Positions 1 through 6,710 of a stretch of DNA of 36,125 nucleotides are shown here, one piece after another. Position numbers and translations under genes: made by a program. Location of the stretch: the NCBI GenBank assembly GCA_043812795.1, contig JBDRLU010000062.1, positions 1 to 36,125 of the forward strand, given 5' to 3'. Position 1 is the first letter of the stretch. Each line of letters starts with the position of its first letter. The notes beneath the pieces were generated by a model, which ran no database searches, was not told the origin of the DNA, and saw nothing but the letters and a program-made list of their open reading frames with translations. The DNA comes from JBDRLU01 sp043812795. GTDB lineage: Bacteria > Chloroflexota > Dehalococcoidia > Dehalococcoidales > UBA2162.

Positions 1-167
1 CCATGGACAACGCTTACCTCATTGTCTTCCCGCAACCCTACGTTTACAACGTCTGGTGGCCGTGGATAAAACAGTATAGCGGTGAGACCTACGTCGGCTA
101 CTATGACCCTACCCCCCAGGACTACTTCTGGATGGACGTGGACTTGAAGAAGTCGATGGGATATTAA
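1..167 (+). CDS. ABC transporter substrate-binding protein, C-terminal end (partial)
   Basis: The window opens inside this gene; only about the last 54 codons are present, ending at TAA 165-167. The visible residues (for example WIKQYSGETYVGYYD, then DYFWMDVDLKKSMGY at the end) look like the C-terminus of a family 5 (peptide/nickel/oligopeptide type) extracytoplasmic solute-binding protein, whose last strand and helix are rich in Trp and Tyr. Such lipoproteins capture a ligand outside the cell and hand it to an ABC permease. The ATG at position 3 is probably internal. A strong terminator follows 27 bp after the stop, so this is the last gene of its operon. The call rests on a short stretch and the ligand cannot be read from it. 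Confidence 0.7.
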   Translation, partial: MDNAYLIVFPQPYVYNVWWPWIKQYSGETYVGYYDPTPQDYFWMDVDLKKSMGY

Positions 168-193
168 CCAGGAATACCGGAATAAGAAACATC

Positions 194-235
194 GGATGGG
201 ATGCCACGATATTCGTGGCATCCCATCCTGTTTTT
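194..235 (+). terminator. Rho-independent terminator
   Basis: A perfect 16-bp stem (194-209 with 213-228) closes a 3-nt loop and is followed by TG and TTTTT (231-235). It ends the solute-binding protein transcript. The 230 bp between it and the minus-strand gene ending at 459 hold nothing I can support. Confidence 0.9.
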
Positions 236-458
236 CGGTTAATGCAGATTTATGATTTTCAAGGGTTATCATTGGGGTGTTTTAGGCATCCGGTGGATGT
301 TGTCCGTTGCTTTCTAGTTTGGTGGATGCAGGCAAGCCTCATTGCGATACTGGCCAGGGAATTATCACTGTATGCCGATGAGGAAGAGGGCGGGCGTGGT
401 GACCTCCTGCTGAGGAAGGAACCACGCTTGCCTCTACAAGAAGCGGGGCCGGCAATTT

Positions 459-830
459 TTATTGAGGTATTGTAAGCAGGAGGTCACTAGAGTCCCGCAG
501 GTAGATTTCTTTCAATAAGAGTTGCCATTGGTACCAGTCAAGTTCGGTCAAGCGTAATACCAGACTACGCAACGGTTCGGTTTCAGTCAGCCAGTAAAAG
601 ATTACGCCATTTCCGGTAGACGTTTTCACCAGACCTTTGGCAATAAGGCGGCGGAGAGTTCTTTCCGTTTCCGAACGGCGGCGGTCGAAAGCATGGATGA
701 GTGTTAGTTGGCTGAAGCGGGTATGAGGATGTCTGCCCCAGAACTGAATTAGCTCCAGACTGCACTGGTCGTCGGCGAATTCATTAACAAACTGGCACAA
801 TTCGTCTTTCGGCAAAGTATCAGGCATCAT
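459..830 (-). CDS. Winged-helix-like protein downstream of ftsZ
   Basis: This 123-aa hypothetical protein is the last gene of the ftsA-ftsZ cluster. Residues about 40-80 look like a winged helix: FSQLTLIHAFDRRRSETERTL would be the helix-turn-helix, and LIAKGLVKTSTGNGVIFYWL the wing, as in small MarR- or ArsR-like DNA-binding proteins. The flanking parts are helical and rich in Leu and Trp. There is no signal peptide or membrane segment. A strong Shine-Dalgarno (GGAGGAGAGG) lies just upstream of the ATG at 830. The gap to the ftsZ stop is about 74 bp and holds a 13-bp stem-loop. The position suggests co-transcription with the division genes and perhaps a regulatory role, but I do not recognise the family and the DNA-binding call is an inference from pattern. 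Confidence 0.7.
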   Translation of the reverse strand: MMPDTLPKDELCQFVNEFADDQCSLELIQFWGRHPHTRFSQLTLIHAFDRRRSETERTLRRLIAKGLVKTSTGNGVIFYWLTETEPLRSLVLRLTELDWYQWQLLLKEIYLRDSSDLLLTIPQ

Positions 831-861
831 TTGTCCTCTCCTCCGCGGTTTTGAACGGGGT

Positions 862-896
862 CGGAGAGCGGTCGAAAAAAAGCCGACCGCTCTCCG
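862..896. other. 13-bp intercistronic stem-loop between ftsZ and the winged-helix gene
   Basis: CGGAGAGCGGTCG (862-874) pairs perfectly with 884-896 around a 9-nt loop. On the transcribed (minus) strand the loop contains seven T residues, but no T-tract follows the stem, so it is not a standard terminator. It may be an mRNA-processing or stabilising element, or a partial attenuator that sets the level of the downstream gene relative to ftsZ. Confidence 0.75.
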
Positions 897-904
897 GGAA
901 GCGC

Positions 905-2011
905 TTACCGATTTGATGAAACGCGTGGGAAATTATTTCGAGGCCGTCCGTAGATGCTCCGCTGTCGCATAAAAGAGGGGACTTCAAGCTCGTCCTCGGA
1001 CTTCAGTCCTTTGAGTAGTCGGTTGATTTCCTTGTCTCGGGCGGCACCGGCTAAAGCTTCCTTGGTAGTGAAGCCGGTCGCAATTAAGGTTAGCTCGACT
1101 TCGTTGCCCATATTCGGGTCAAGGATGACGCCGAAGATGATATTCGCCTCGGGGTCAACTGCCTGGCGGATAATCTCGGCAGCGGAGTTAACCTCGAACA
1201 GGCTGAGGTTGGTGCCGCCAGCGACATTGAATAATACACCTCGTGCTCCCTCGATGGATACGTCCAGTAATGGGCTGGCCAGTGCCTGTTTGGCCGCATC
1301 AGCCGCCCGGTTCTGGCCGGAGCCCCTACCGATGGACATCCAGGCCGGTCCGGCATCTTTCATTACCGTCTTGACATCTGCAAAATCAAGATTAATCAGG
1401 CCGGGTACGGTAACGACTTCGGCAATGGCCTGGACGCCGTGGTAAAGGACTTCATCAGCCATCTTAAAAGCGCCATCAACGCCGGTCTTATGGTCACACA
1501 TGTCGAGAAGGCGGTCGTTCGGGATAATAATCAGTGTGTCTACCCGGTTGATTAATTCCTGGATGCCTTCCTCGCAGGTATCAAGGCGGTGATTGCCTTC
1601 AAAGCTGAAAGGCTTGGTGACGACGGCAATGGTCAGGGCTTCAGCCTGTTTTGCCATTTCGGCGACGATGGGGGCTGCGCCAGTGCCAGTACCACCGCCC
1701 ATGCCGGCAGTGATAAATACCATATCGGCTCCGGAGACGACTCGCTTGATTTCGTCACGGCTCTCTTCAGCCGCTTTCCGTCCCATTGTGTTATCGCCGC
1801 CGGCGCCCAGGCCCCGGGTGATTCTCTCACCGAGCTGGATTCGTATCGCTGCTTCCGTAATGGCCAGATGTTGAGCATCCGTATTCATGGCAATAAATTC
1901 GACGCCACGAATTTGCTCACGTACCATTCGGGTGATGGCATTACAGCCAGCTCCGCCCAGACCAATGACTTTAATTTTAGCCCCGCTGGGGACATAACTC
2001 GTTTTTGACAT
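905..2011 (-). CDS. ftsZ: Cell division protein FtsZ
   Basis: FtsZ is the tubulin-like GTPase that polymerises at mid-cell to form the division ring. The 368-aa length is typical. The nucleotide-binding GGAGCN is at residues 19-24 and the tubulin signature GGGTGTG is near residue 108. The GTPase-activating T7 loop reads NLDFADV. The C-terminal core ends in a conserved tail peptide around residues 343-349 (EVPSFMR), which normally binds FtsA; here it is followed by a basic extension of about 19 residues. The start ATG at 2011 is preceded by GAGGAGG at ideal spacing. It lies 34 bp downstream of ftsA on the same strand. No mur or ftsQ genes adjoin the pair, unlike the dcw cluster of walled bacteria, which fits Dehalococcoidia. 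Confidence 0.98.
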   Translation of the reverse strand: MSKTSYVPSGAKIKVIGLGGAGCNAITRMVREQIRGVEFIAMNTDAQHLAITEAAIRIQLGERITRGLGAGGDNTMGRKAAEESRDEIKRVVSGADMVFITAGMGGGTGTGAAPIVAEMAKQAEALTIAVVTKPFSFEGNHRLDTCEEGIQELINRVDTLIIIPNDRLLDMCDHKTGVDGAFKMADEVLYHGVQAIAEVVTVPGLINLDFADVKTVMKDAGPAWMSIGRGSGQNRAADAAKQALASPLLDVSIEGARGVLFNVAGGTNLSLFEVNSAAEIIRQAVDPEANIIFGVILDPNMGNEVELTLIATGFTTKEALAGAARDKEINRLLKGLKSEDELEVPSFMRQRSIYGRPRNNFPRVSSNR

Positions 2012-2045
2012 CTTTTCCTCCTCAAAGATAACTTAACTTCATTGT

Positions 2046-3251
2046 TTACCGGAACCATCGGGCGAAGCGGGATAGCAAGCCGCGTAGCCCGCCTGACTTA
2101 AGTTCCATATTTTGAGTCGCGCCTTGGTTCCGTAGCTTCCACATCAGCAGGCCGACGCCAGTGGCGTAGCACGGGTTAGATAGCTGGTCGACCACGCCAA
2201 ACAGGTCGTGTGGCACGCCGACTCTCACCGGGAGTCGGGTAACTTGTTCACCTAACTCGGTGATGCCGGGGAGATTAGAACCGCCACCGGTGAGTACTAG
2301 TCCTGCGGGGACGAGCCGACCGTAATCGGTACCGGGAAGCTCAAGCATGACCAGGCGAAGGAGTTCTTCGATGCGAGTGTAGATGATATTGTTAAGGTCA
2401 ATGTAGGATACGCTGTGTCCATCGGCTGTTACCGTTCTATTCGAGTCATTCTTCTCTTCGACCGGCATAACGTTGCCATACTTCTTCTTCATCTCTTCCG
2501 CCAGTTCATAGGAAAGGCCAAGGCCAATGGAGATATCCCGCGTCACCTGGTAGCCCGCTACCGGCAGCACGGAAGTGTGGTAGATGCTGTTATCTTTGAA
2601 AACAGCGATGTCGGTAGTACCGCCGCCAATATCGGCGATGATTACACCGTCCTGTCTCTCATCGTCGGTCAAGACGGCTTCGGCACTGGCCAGTGGTTCC
2701 AGGACCAGGTCATCGATGTCAACACCAACGGCGCGGATACATTTGGTCAGGTTCTGGACCGAAGTTACGGCCGCTGTAATGATATGGGCCTCGACATCCA
2801 GCCGGAAACCATGCATGCCAACCGGATTCTTGACTCCTTCTTGGCCATCGACAACGTAGGTCCGCGGGATAACGTGAAGTAATTTGCGGTCAGTGGGAAC
2901 TTTGACACTCCGGGCGACTTCCAGTACGCGCCTCAGGTCGTTAGCGCGCACAAGTCGGTCGTTGCGGGTGATGGCAATGACGCCCTTATTATTTACCGAA
3001 TTAATATGCCGTCCGGTAACACCCACATAGGCCGATTCCATTTTGTAGCCCGCAGTGCGTTCGGCGTCCTTAATCGATTGGCGGATGGATTCTTTGGCTT
3101 CGCCAAGGTTGACCACCATTCCTTTTTGTAGTCCTTGAGAAGGGGCGATGCCAACGCCGAGGACGCGCAAGTTCGACCCATCAGTGTCACCCATAATGGT
3201 ACATACCTTGGTCGTGCCAACGTCAATGGCACCTATTTTAGTTCTTTTCAT
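2046..3251 (-). CDS. ftsA: Cell division protein FtsA
   Basis: FtsA is the actin-like ATPase that tethers FtsZ filaments to the membrane. In this 401-aa protein the phosphate-1 motif is near residues 8-20 (IDVGTTKVC), phosphate-2 is ADIGGGTTDIAVF near residue 205, and the adenosine motif is VLTGGGSNLPGI near residue 325. The last 15 residues (GGLRGLLSRFARWFR) form an amphipathic Arg/Phe/Trp helix, the expected membrane-targeting sequence. The ATG at 3251 has an AAAGGAGG Shine-Dalgarno. It sits between a 70-aa gene and ftsZ, all on the minus strand, and was probably transcribed from the promoter at 3537-3566. Confidence 0.97.
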   Translation of the reverse strand: MKRTKIGAIDVGTTKVCTIMGDTDGSNLRVLGVGIAPSQGLQKGMVVNLGEAKESIRQSIKDAERTAGYKMESAYVGVTGRHINSVNNKGVIAITRNDRLVRANDLRRVLEVARSVKVPTDRKLLHVIPRTYVVDGQEGVKNPVGMHGFRLDVEAHIITAAVTSVQNLTKCIRAVGVDIDDLVLEPLASAEAVLTDDERQDGVIIADIGGGTTDIAVFKDNSIYHTSVLPVAGYQVTRDISIGLGLSYELAEEMKKKYGNVMPVEEKNDSNRTVTADGHSVSYIDLNNIIYTRIEELLRLVMLELPGTDYGRLVPAGLVLTGGGSNLPGITELGEQVTRLPVRVGVPHDLFGVVDQLSNPCYATGVGLLMWKLRNQGATQNMELKSGGLRGLLSRFARWFR

Positions 3252-3281
3252 CTTTACCTCCTTTTTGCGCCCCCAGGCGAA

Positions 3282-3494
3282 TTATCCGCGCATCTCGCGG
3301 TAATGGACGTTCCATTTGCTACACAAGTTGCTTATCCAGTTCTTTTGGTCTTGGTTCTGTGCCTTGTAGAGTTCAGCTAGAAAGCCGTGTAGCAGTTCGC
3401 CACCGCTCATGCCCGGGGTTGGTTCCTCTGGTCCAGGTAGGTTGACGTAGACTATCTCCGTCATCAGTTTTTGGTACTCAATTGCCGACCCCAT
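3282..3494 (-). CDS. Small 70-aa protein, first gene of the ftsA-ftsZ operon
   Basis: This short gene has an excellent Shine-Dalgarno (AAAGGAGG, 3500s) upstream of its ATG at 3494 and ends 30 bp before ftsA, so translation looks real. The protein is soluble and acidic in its first half (EIVYVNLPGPEEPTPGMSGGELLHGFLAELY) and contains a probable helix followed by a basic C-terminus (KWNVHYREMRG). No family is recognised. Its place as first gene of the division operon suggests a role in division or in its regulation, which is inference from position only. Confidence 0.65.
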   Translation of the reverse strand: MGSAIEYQKLMTEIVYVNLPGPEEPTPGMSGGELLHGFLAELYKAQNQDQKNWISNLCSKWNVHYREMRG

Positions 3495-3536
3495 GTTTCG
3501 TGGTCCTCCTTTCCTTTTATATTAGTAGATGTGAAA

Positions 3537-3566
3537 ATGTTATTCCGTGCCAGAAGTAACCGTCAA
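3537..3566 (-). promoter_or_regulatory. Predicted sigma-A promoter for the ftsA-ftsZ operon
   Basis: Reading the minus strand, TTGACG (3561-3566) is followed after 18 nt by TAACAT (3537-3542). Transcription would begin about 35 nt upstream of the 70-aa gene. Confidence 0.55.
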
Positions 3567-3655
3567 TTATTGTCCTCTCCTGTCCTTTGGAATTCTGGAA
3601 CTATTTTGGAAAGAATATACTATAGAATTTTTTTGATAACTGTAAATTCCATCCC

Positions 3656-3684
3656 TTGAAATGTCAGTTCCATTCCAATATAAT
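3656..3684 (+). promoter_or_regulatory. Predicted sigma-A promoter for the DUF5343 gene
   Basis: TTGAAA (3656-3661), a 17-nt spacer and a consensus TATAAT (3679-3684) lie 22 bp upstream of the GTG start at 3707. This is one of the best promoter matches in the window. It faces away from the division-operon promoter. Confidence 0.75.
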
Positions 3685-3706
3685 GGGGCAAAGTTGAGGT
3701 AGTGCC

Positions 3707-4402
3707 GTGGTAAGCGACCGAAGTAGAAAGCATCTCCCGCCTTATGTTTCCTATCGTACCTTCAGTAACTTTATCGACGTGATGGAAAAACAGGGCATCC
3801 CGGCGCGTATTGACCGCAGCTACTGGGGAGAGCTGTGGTCAGGCAGTACTGGCACCCAACTGATGTCCGCCTTACGTTTCCTCGGTCTGGCTGATAACAA
3901 CGGTGTGCCGAATGCTCGCTTGAGACAACTGGTCTATAGCAAAGGCTTACAGAAAGCCGAGGTCTTAAAGCAAATAGCGAGTGAATCTTTCGACGTCTTT
4001 ATGAACAGTTCGCTCGAGCCGGCCAATGCCACCTACGCTCAGTTGGAAGATGCTCTCCACGATACCTACCAGCTAACCGGCGGGGTTGCCCGAAAGTGTA
4101 TCAAATTCTTTATTGAGATGGCCAGCGAGGCCGAAATACCGTTATCTTCCTACGTTACCAAGAAGTCGAGAGCAGTCCGTGCCATTACTGGAACAAAAAG
4201 AGTGCCAAGAAAAAATGTTGCTGGAAGAAAACGCCAGGATTTAATTCCACAAGATTTGGAAAAAGTACCTGACGGAACTTTTTGGGACAAACTTTTATTG
4301 AGTAAATTTCCTATCTTCGACCCCAAGTGGCCTGACGATGTCAAATTGAAGTGGTTTGACGCTTTTGACCAGTTGCTGAAGAGAAAACCAGACTCTAACT
4401 AA
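3707..4402 (+). CDS. DUF5343 domain-containing protein
   Basis: This 231-aa cytoplasmic protein matches the DUF5343 pattern as I know it: an N-terminal helical region with YRTFSNFIDVMEKQGIPARIDRSYW, then LMSALRFLGLADNNG, and a later ALHDTYQLTGGVARKCIKFFIEMASEA stretch, which resembles repeated winged-helix folds (residues ~10-150). A basic linker follows (KKSRAVRAITGTKRVPRKN), and the tail ends in a helix containing FPIFDPKWPDDVKLKWFDAF. That tail also occurs in many DUF5343-like proteins. The function is unknown; members often occur near phage- or defence-type genes. Start GTG at 3707 has a GAGGT motif upstream. It is a single-gene unit with its own promoter and terminator, divergent from the division operon. 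Confidence 0.75.
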   Translation: MVSDRSRKHLPPYVSYRTFSNFIDVMEKQGIPARIDRSYWGELWSGSTGTQLMSALRFLGLADNNGVPNARLRQLVYSKGLQKAEVLKQIASESFDVFMNSSLEPANATYAQLEDALHDTYQLTGGVARKCIKFFIEMASEAEIPLSSYVTKKSRAVRAITGTKRVPRKNVAGRKRQDLIPQDLEKVPDGTFWDKLLLSKFPIFDPKWPDDVKLKWFDAFDQLLKRKPDSN

Positions 4403-4459
4403 GCCAGGGCGGAGTCAGGCTAAGGCGTCCTGTCCCCTTTTTGAGAAGTTATTTATTAA

Positions 4460-4487
4460 AGTAAGGGCTATTAGCCCTTACTTTTTT
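4460..4487 (+). terminator. Rho-independent terminator
   Basis: AGTAAGGGCT (4460-4469) pairs with 4473-4482 around a 3-nt loop and runs into TTTTTT (4482-4487). It ends the DUF5343 transcript. Confidence 0.9.
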
Positions 4488-4517
4488 GTCTCTTAGGCCC
4501 TCTCCCCGGCTCTTGAA

Positions 4518-4547
4518 TTGGCCTGACCAAAGCGCCGGTGTTATAAT
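4518..4547 (+). promoter_or_regulatory. Predicted promoter for the DUF1847 gene
   Basis: TTGGCC (4518-4523), an 18-nt spacer and a perfect TATAAT (4542-4547) precede the ATG at 4593. The -35 is weak, the -10 strong. Confidence 0.5.
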
Positions 4548-4592
4548 TCTTTTAGTCGATATACCTTTTCAGAAGAAGGCAAGGAGTGACCG

Positions 4593-5267
4593 ATGGAAGA
4601 AGAAATTAATTGCGCCAAGTGTAACAAAGTTGTCTGTAATACCGAACATTCTCAAGAAGGCCCAGCCAACTGCCCTACCCGACTCAAAGCCGATATAATT
4701 AAACGGGTGATGGCGGAATACGATAAACCGGATGTTCACGAATTTGCCCGCCAGGCCTCCATCCAGGAGTTCCAGTGTTATATGCACTTGCCGGAGGGCT
4801 TGACACCGCGTAACCCGCGGGTTGAGGAGATTGCCCAGTTCGCTAAGAAGATGGGTTACAAAAAACTTGGTATTGCCCATTGCGTCGGACTCCGTAATGA
4901 AGCCGAGATATTCGTCAGAATCCTGGAAAACAGGGGTTTTGAAGTAGTCTCCGTCTGTTGTAAGACGGGCGGGACGCCCAAAGAGCGGATTGGCATCAAA
5001 GATAATGAAAAGATAAGAGGCCCGGGTGCCTTCGAAGCGATGTGCAGCCCGATTGCTCAGGCCGAGATTCTGAACGAAGCCGGCGTCGATTTCAACGTTC
5101 TGGTCGGGCTTTGCGTCGGGCATGACTCGCTCTTTATCAAGTATGCTCACGCGCCGGTTACGGTCTTGCTGGTGAAAGACCGGGTCTTCGGGCATAATCC
5201 GGTGGCTGGCTTATACCAGACGGGTGCCTACTATCGCAAACTGTTGCGGAAAGAGCCGGTTGAGTAA
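4593..5267 (+). CDS. DUF1847 domain-containing cysteine-rich protein
   Basis: The 224-aa protein starts with a metal-binding-like cysteine cluster (CAKCNKVVC, then a Cys in ANCPTR, residues ~6-30), followed by an alpha/beta domain with KKMGYKKLGIAHCVGLRNEA, CCKTGGTPKERIG and FNVLVGLCVGHDSLFIKYA. This matches the DUF1847 family, described in databases as predicted metal-binding. Its biochemical role is unknown. The many Cys and His residues in conserved-looking spots (AHCVGL, CKTGG, CVGHDS) suggest a metal or Fe-S centre. The ATG at 4593 is preceded by AAGGAGTGA. It has its own promoter and no operon partner. Confidence 0.85.
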   Translation: MEEEINCAKCNKVVCNTEHSQEGPANCPTRLKADIIKRVMAEYDKPDVHEFARQASIQEFQCYMHLPEGLTPRNPRVEEIAQFAKKMGYKKLGIAHCVGLRNEAEIFVRILENRGFEVVSVCCKTGGTPKERIGIKDNEKIRGPGAFEAMCSPIAQAEILNEAGVDFNVLVGLCVGHDSLFIKYAHAPVTVLLVKDRVFGHNPVAGLYQTGAYYRKLLRKEPVE

Positions 5268-5273
5268 ACACAA

Positions 5274-5340
5274 TGTCATTCCAGCGAAAGCTGGAATCCA
5301 GCATAAACTAATGGAGTCTGGATTCCGACCTTCGGGATGA
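5274..5340. repeat. Short palindromic intergenic repeat
   Basis: ATTCCAGC (5278-5285) pairs with GCTGGAAT (5290-5297) across a GAAA tetraloop, and a second copy-like half (GTCTGGATTCC) follows about 30 bp later. Such TGTCATTCCAGC...GCTGGAATCC units recur across many bacterial genomes as REP-like dispersed repeats. The element fills the gap between two convergent genes (DUF1847 and gnd) and could act as a bidirectional mRNA end. Confidence 0.6.
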
Positions 5341-5353
5341 TGAACAGGGGATA

Positions 5354-6265
5354 TTAGCGTTTCGCCTCGCGCACCGCGTGTCCGCCGAATTGCTGGCGCA
5401 GGGCGGCCAGTAGCTTCGCACCGAAAGGCTGCTCCTGTCGGGAACGGAACCGCGCTTGCAGGGCCAGTGAGATTGACGGTATCGGTATGCCCAGGTCAAT
5501 GGACTCGGCGACGGCCCACCGCCCTTCCCCGGTGTCCTCCACGTACGCTTGAATTCCCTCCAGTTTCGGGTTTTCTTTGAGTGCAATTGCGGTGAGGTCG
5601 AGCAGCCAGGAACGGACGACGCTGCCGTAACGCCAGATTTCAGCTATTTTAACCAGGTCGAGCTTGAACTCCGGTTTGGCTTGCATCATCCCGAAACCTT
5701 CAGCGTAAGCCTCCATCAGTCCGTATTCGACGGCGTTATGGACCATCTTGACGAAATGGCCGGCGCCGCTGGGGCCGACGTAGCCGTAGCCGCTTTGTGG
5801 CGATGGGGCCAGCGTCTGCAAAACCGGCTCGACGCGATGAAAAGCGTTAATGTCGCCGCCGACCATCAGACAATAGCCTCCCTCAAGCCCCCATATCCCC
5901 CCGCTGGTACCGACATCAAGGAATAGGATGCTCTCGTGGGCGAGATTGGCGGCACGCCTCATACTGTCCTTGTAGTTGGAATTGCCGCCGTCGATGATAA
6001 TGTCCCCGGAAGTCAGGACGGCGGACAGCTCGGTGACTGTAGCTTCGGTGGGGTTACCGGCTGGGACCATCAGCCAGACCAGTCGCGGCTTGTTTAGCTT
6101 CTGGGTCAGCTCTGTCGTGGAGCCAGCATCGATAGCCCCCTTCTTTACCGCCGCTTCCCGGGCTTGTTTATCCCGGTCATAGACCACCACACGATGCCCG
6201 CCGTTCAATAGTCGTTGCGCCATGTTGCCACCCATGCGTCCCAGACCAATAATACCCAGTTCCAT
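5354..6265 (-). CDS. gnd: 6-phosphogluconate dehydrogenase, decarboxylating (short NAD-type form)
   Basis: Converts 6-phosphogluconate to ribulose 5-phosphate and CO2, feeding the pentose phosphate route. The 303-aa length fits the short GntZ/YqeC-type group, which generally prefers NAD, instead of the ~470-aa NADP enzyme. The Rossmann motif GLGRMGGNMAQRLL begins at residue 7. The substrate/cofactor segment GGNSNYKDSMRRA is near residue 93, and the catalytic region GHFVKMVHNAVEYGLM near residue 168 carries the expected Lys and His-Asn. The VEDTGEGRWAV motif of the dimer domain follows. ATG at 6265 has a strong GGAGG. A 16-bp palindrome lies in its leader. It is a single gene, convergent with DUF1847. 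Confidence 0.93.
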   Translation of the reverse strand: MELGIIGLGRMGGNMAQRLLNGGHRVVVYDRDKQAREAAVKKGAIDAGSTTELTQKLNKPRLVWLMVPAGNPTEATVTELSAVLTSGDIIIDGGNSNYKDSMRRAANLAHESILFLDVGTSGGIWGLEGGYCLMVGGDINAFHRVEPVLQTLAPSPQSGYGYVGPSGAGHFVKMVHNAVEYGLMEAYAEGFGMMQAKPEFKLDLVKIAEIWRYGSVVRSWLLDLTAIALKENPKLEGIQAYVEDTGEGRWAVAESIDLGIPIPSISLALQARFRSRQEQPFGAKLLAALRQQFGGHAVREAKR

Positions 6266-6285
6266 TGTCCGCCTCCTTTTTTAGT

Positions 6286-6301
6286 TTATCTCAGGAGATA
6301 A
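6286..6301. promoter_or_regulatory. Perfect 16-bp palindrome in the gnd leader
   Basis: TTATCTCAGGAGATAA is a perfect inverted repeat (7+2+7) about 20 bp upstream of the gnd start and just before its GGAGG. On the gnd transcript it could act as a repressor site or as a small hairpin next to the ribosome site. Confidence 0.4.
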
Positions 6302-6431
6302 CTACCCTGACTACTCATGACATTGTGTTATAAATTGTACACCTTTTTTGGCTTAATGTTATGACTTTGTAACGGCTGGTGAGCTAGACTGAGTGACGAA
6401 GGGACATACCCTATTTTAAAGGAGGTGACCG

Positions 6432-6710
6432 ATGGCTGTCGAGCATGTTGACGGTAGAGATGCCGGCCAGGTGACTTTGTATGCTCTCAGCACCTGTGTC
6501 TGGTGCAAAAAGACCAGGGCTCTTCTCGATGAATTGGGCGTAGCCTATGACTATGAGTACGTCGACCTGCTGCAGGGAAGTGCCCGGACAGAAGCTATGG
6601 ATACGGTGAAGCAGTGGAATCCGGCGTGCTCCTTTCCGACTCTTGTGGTAAATGATAAGTGTATCGTCGGATTTCGCGAGGATGAAATCCGCCAGACATT
6701 AGCGCCATGA
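6432..6710 (+). CDS. Glutaredoxin-like (NrdH/Grx-type) protein
   Basis: A 92-aa thioredoxin-fold protein. The redox motif is CVWC at residues 22-25, after strand TLYALST, and the cis-proline is P69 in CSFPTLVV. A second Cys (C66) precedes the cis-Pro, and another is in NDKCIVGF. The VGF..DEIRQTL ending is typical of glutaredoxin-like proteins that take electrons from a reductase instead of glutathione. The start has a near-perfect AAAGGAGGTGA. Its stop overlaps the next gene's start (ATGA), so the two are translationally coupled. Together with the FTR-type reductase downstream it probably forms a dithiol relay for enzymes such as ribonucleotide reductase; the target is not shown here. Confidence 0.9.
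   Translation: MAVEHVDGRDAGQVTLYALSTCVWCKKTRALLDELGVAYDYEYVDLLQGSARTEAMDTVKQWNPACSFPTLVVNDKCIVGFREDEIRQTLAP

Noticed and set aside
215..475. Open frame of 86 codons on the plus strand after the first terminator
   Set aside because: The GTG start lies inside the terminator stem, there is no Shine-Dalgarno, and the protein looks like random text.
954..1445. Long plus-strand frames opposite ftsZ and similar ones opposite rpoB, rpoC and elp3
   Set aside because: They are shadows of the true genes on the other strand, without ribosome sites or recognisable proteins.
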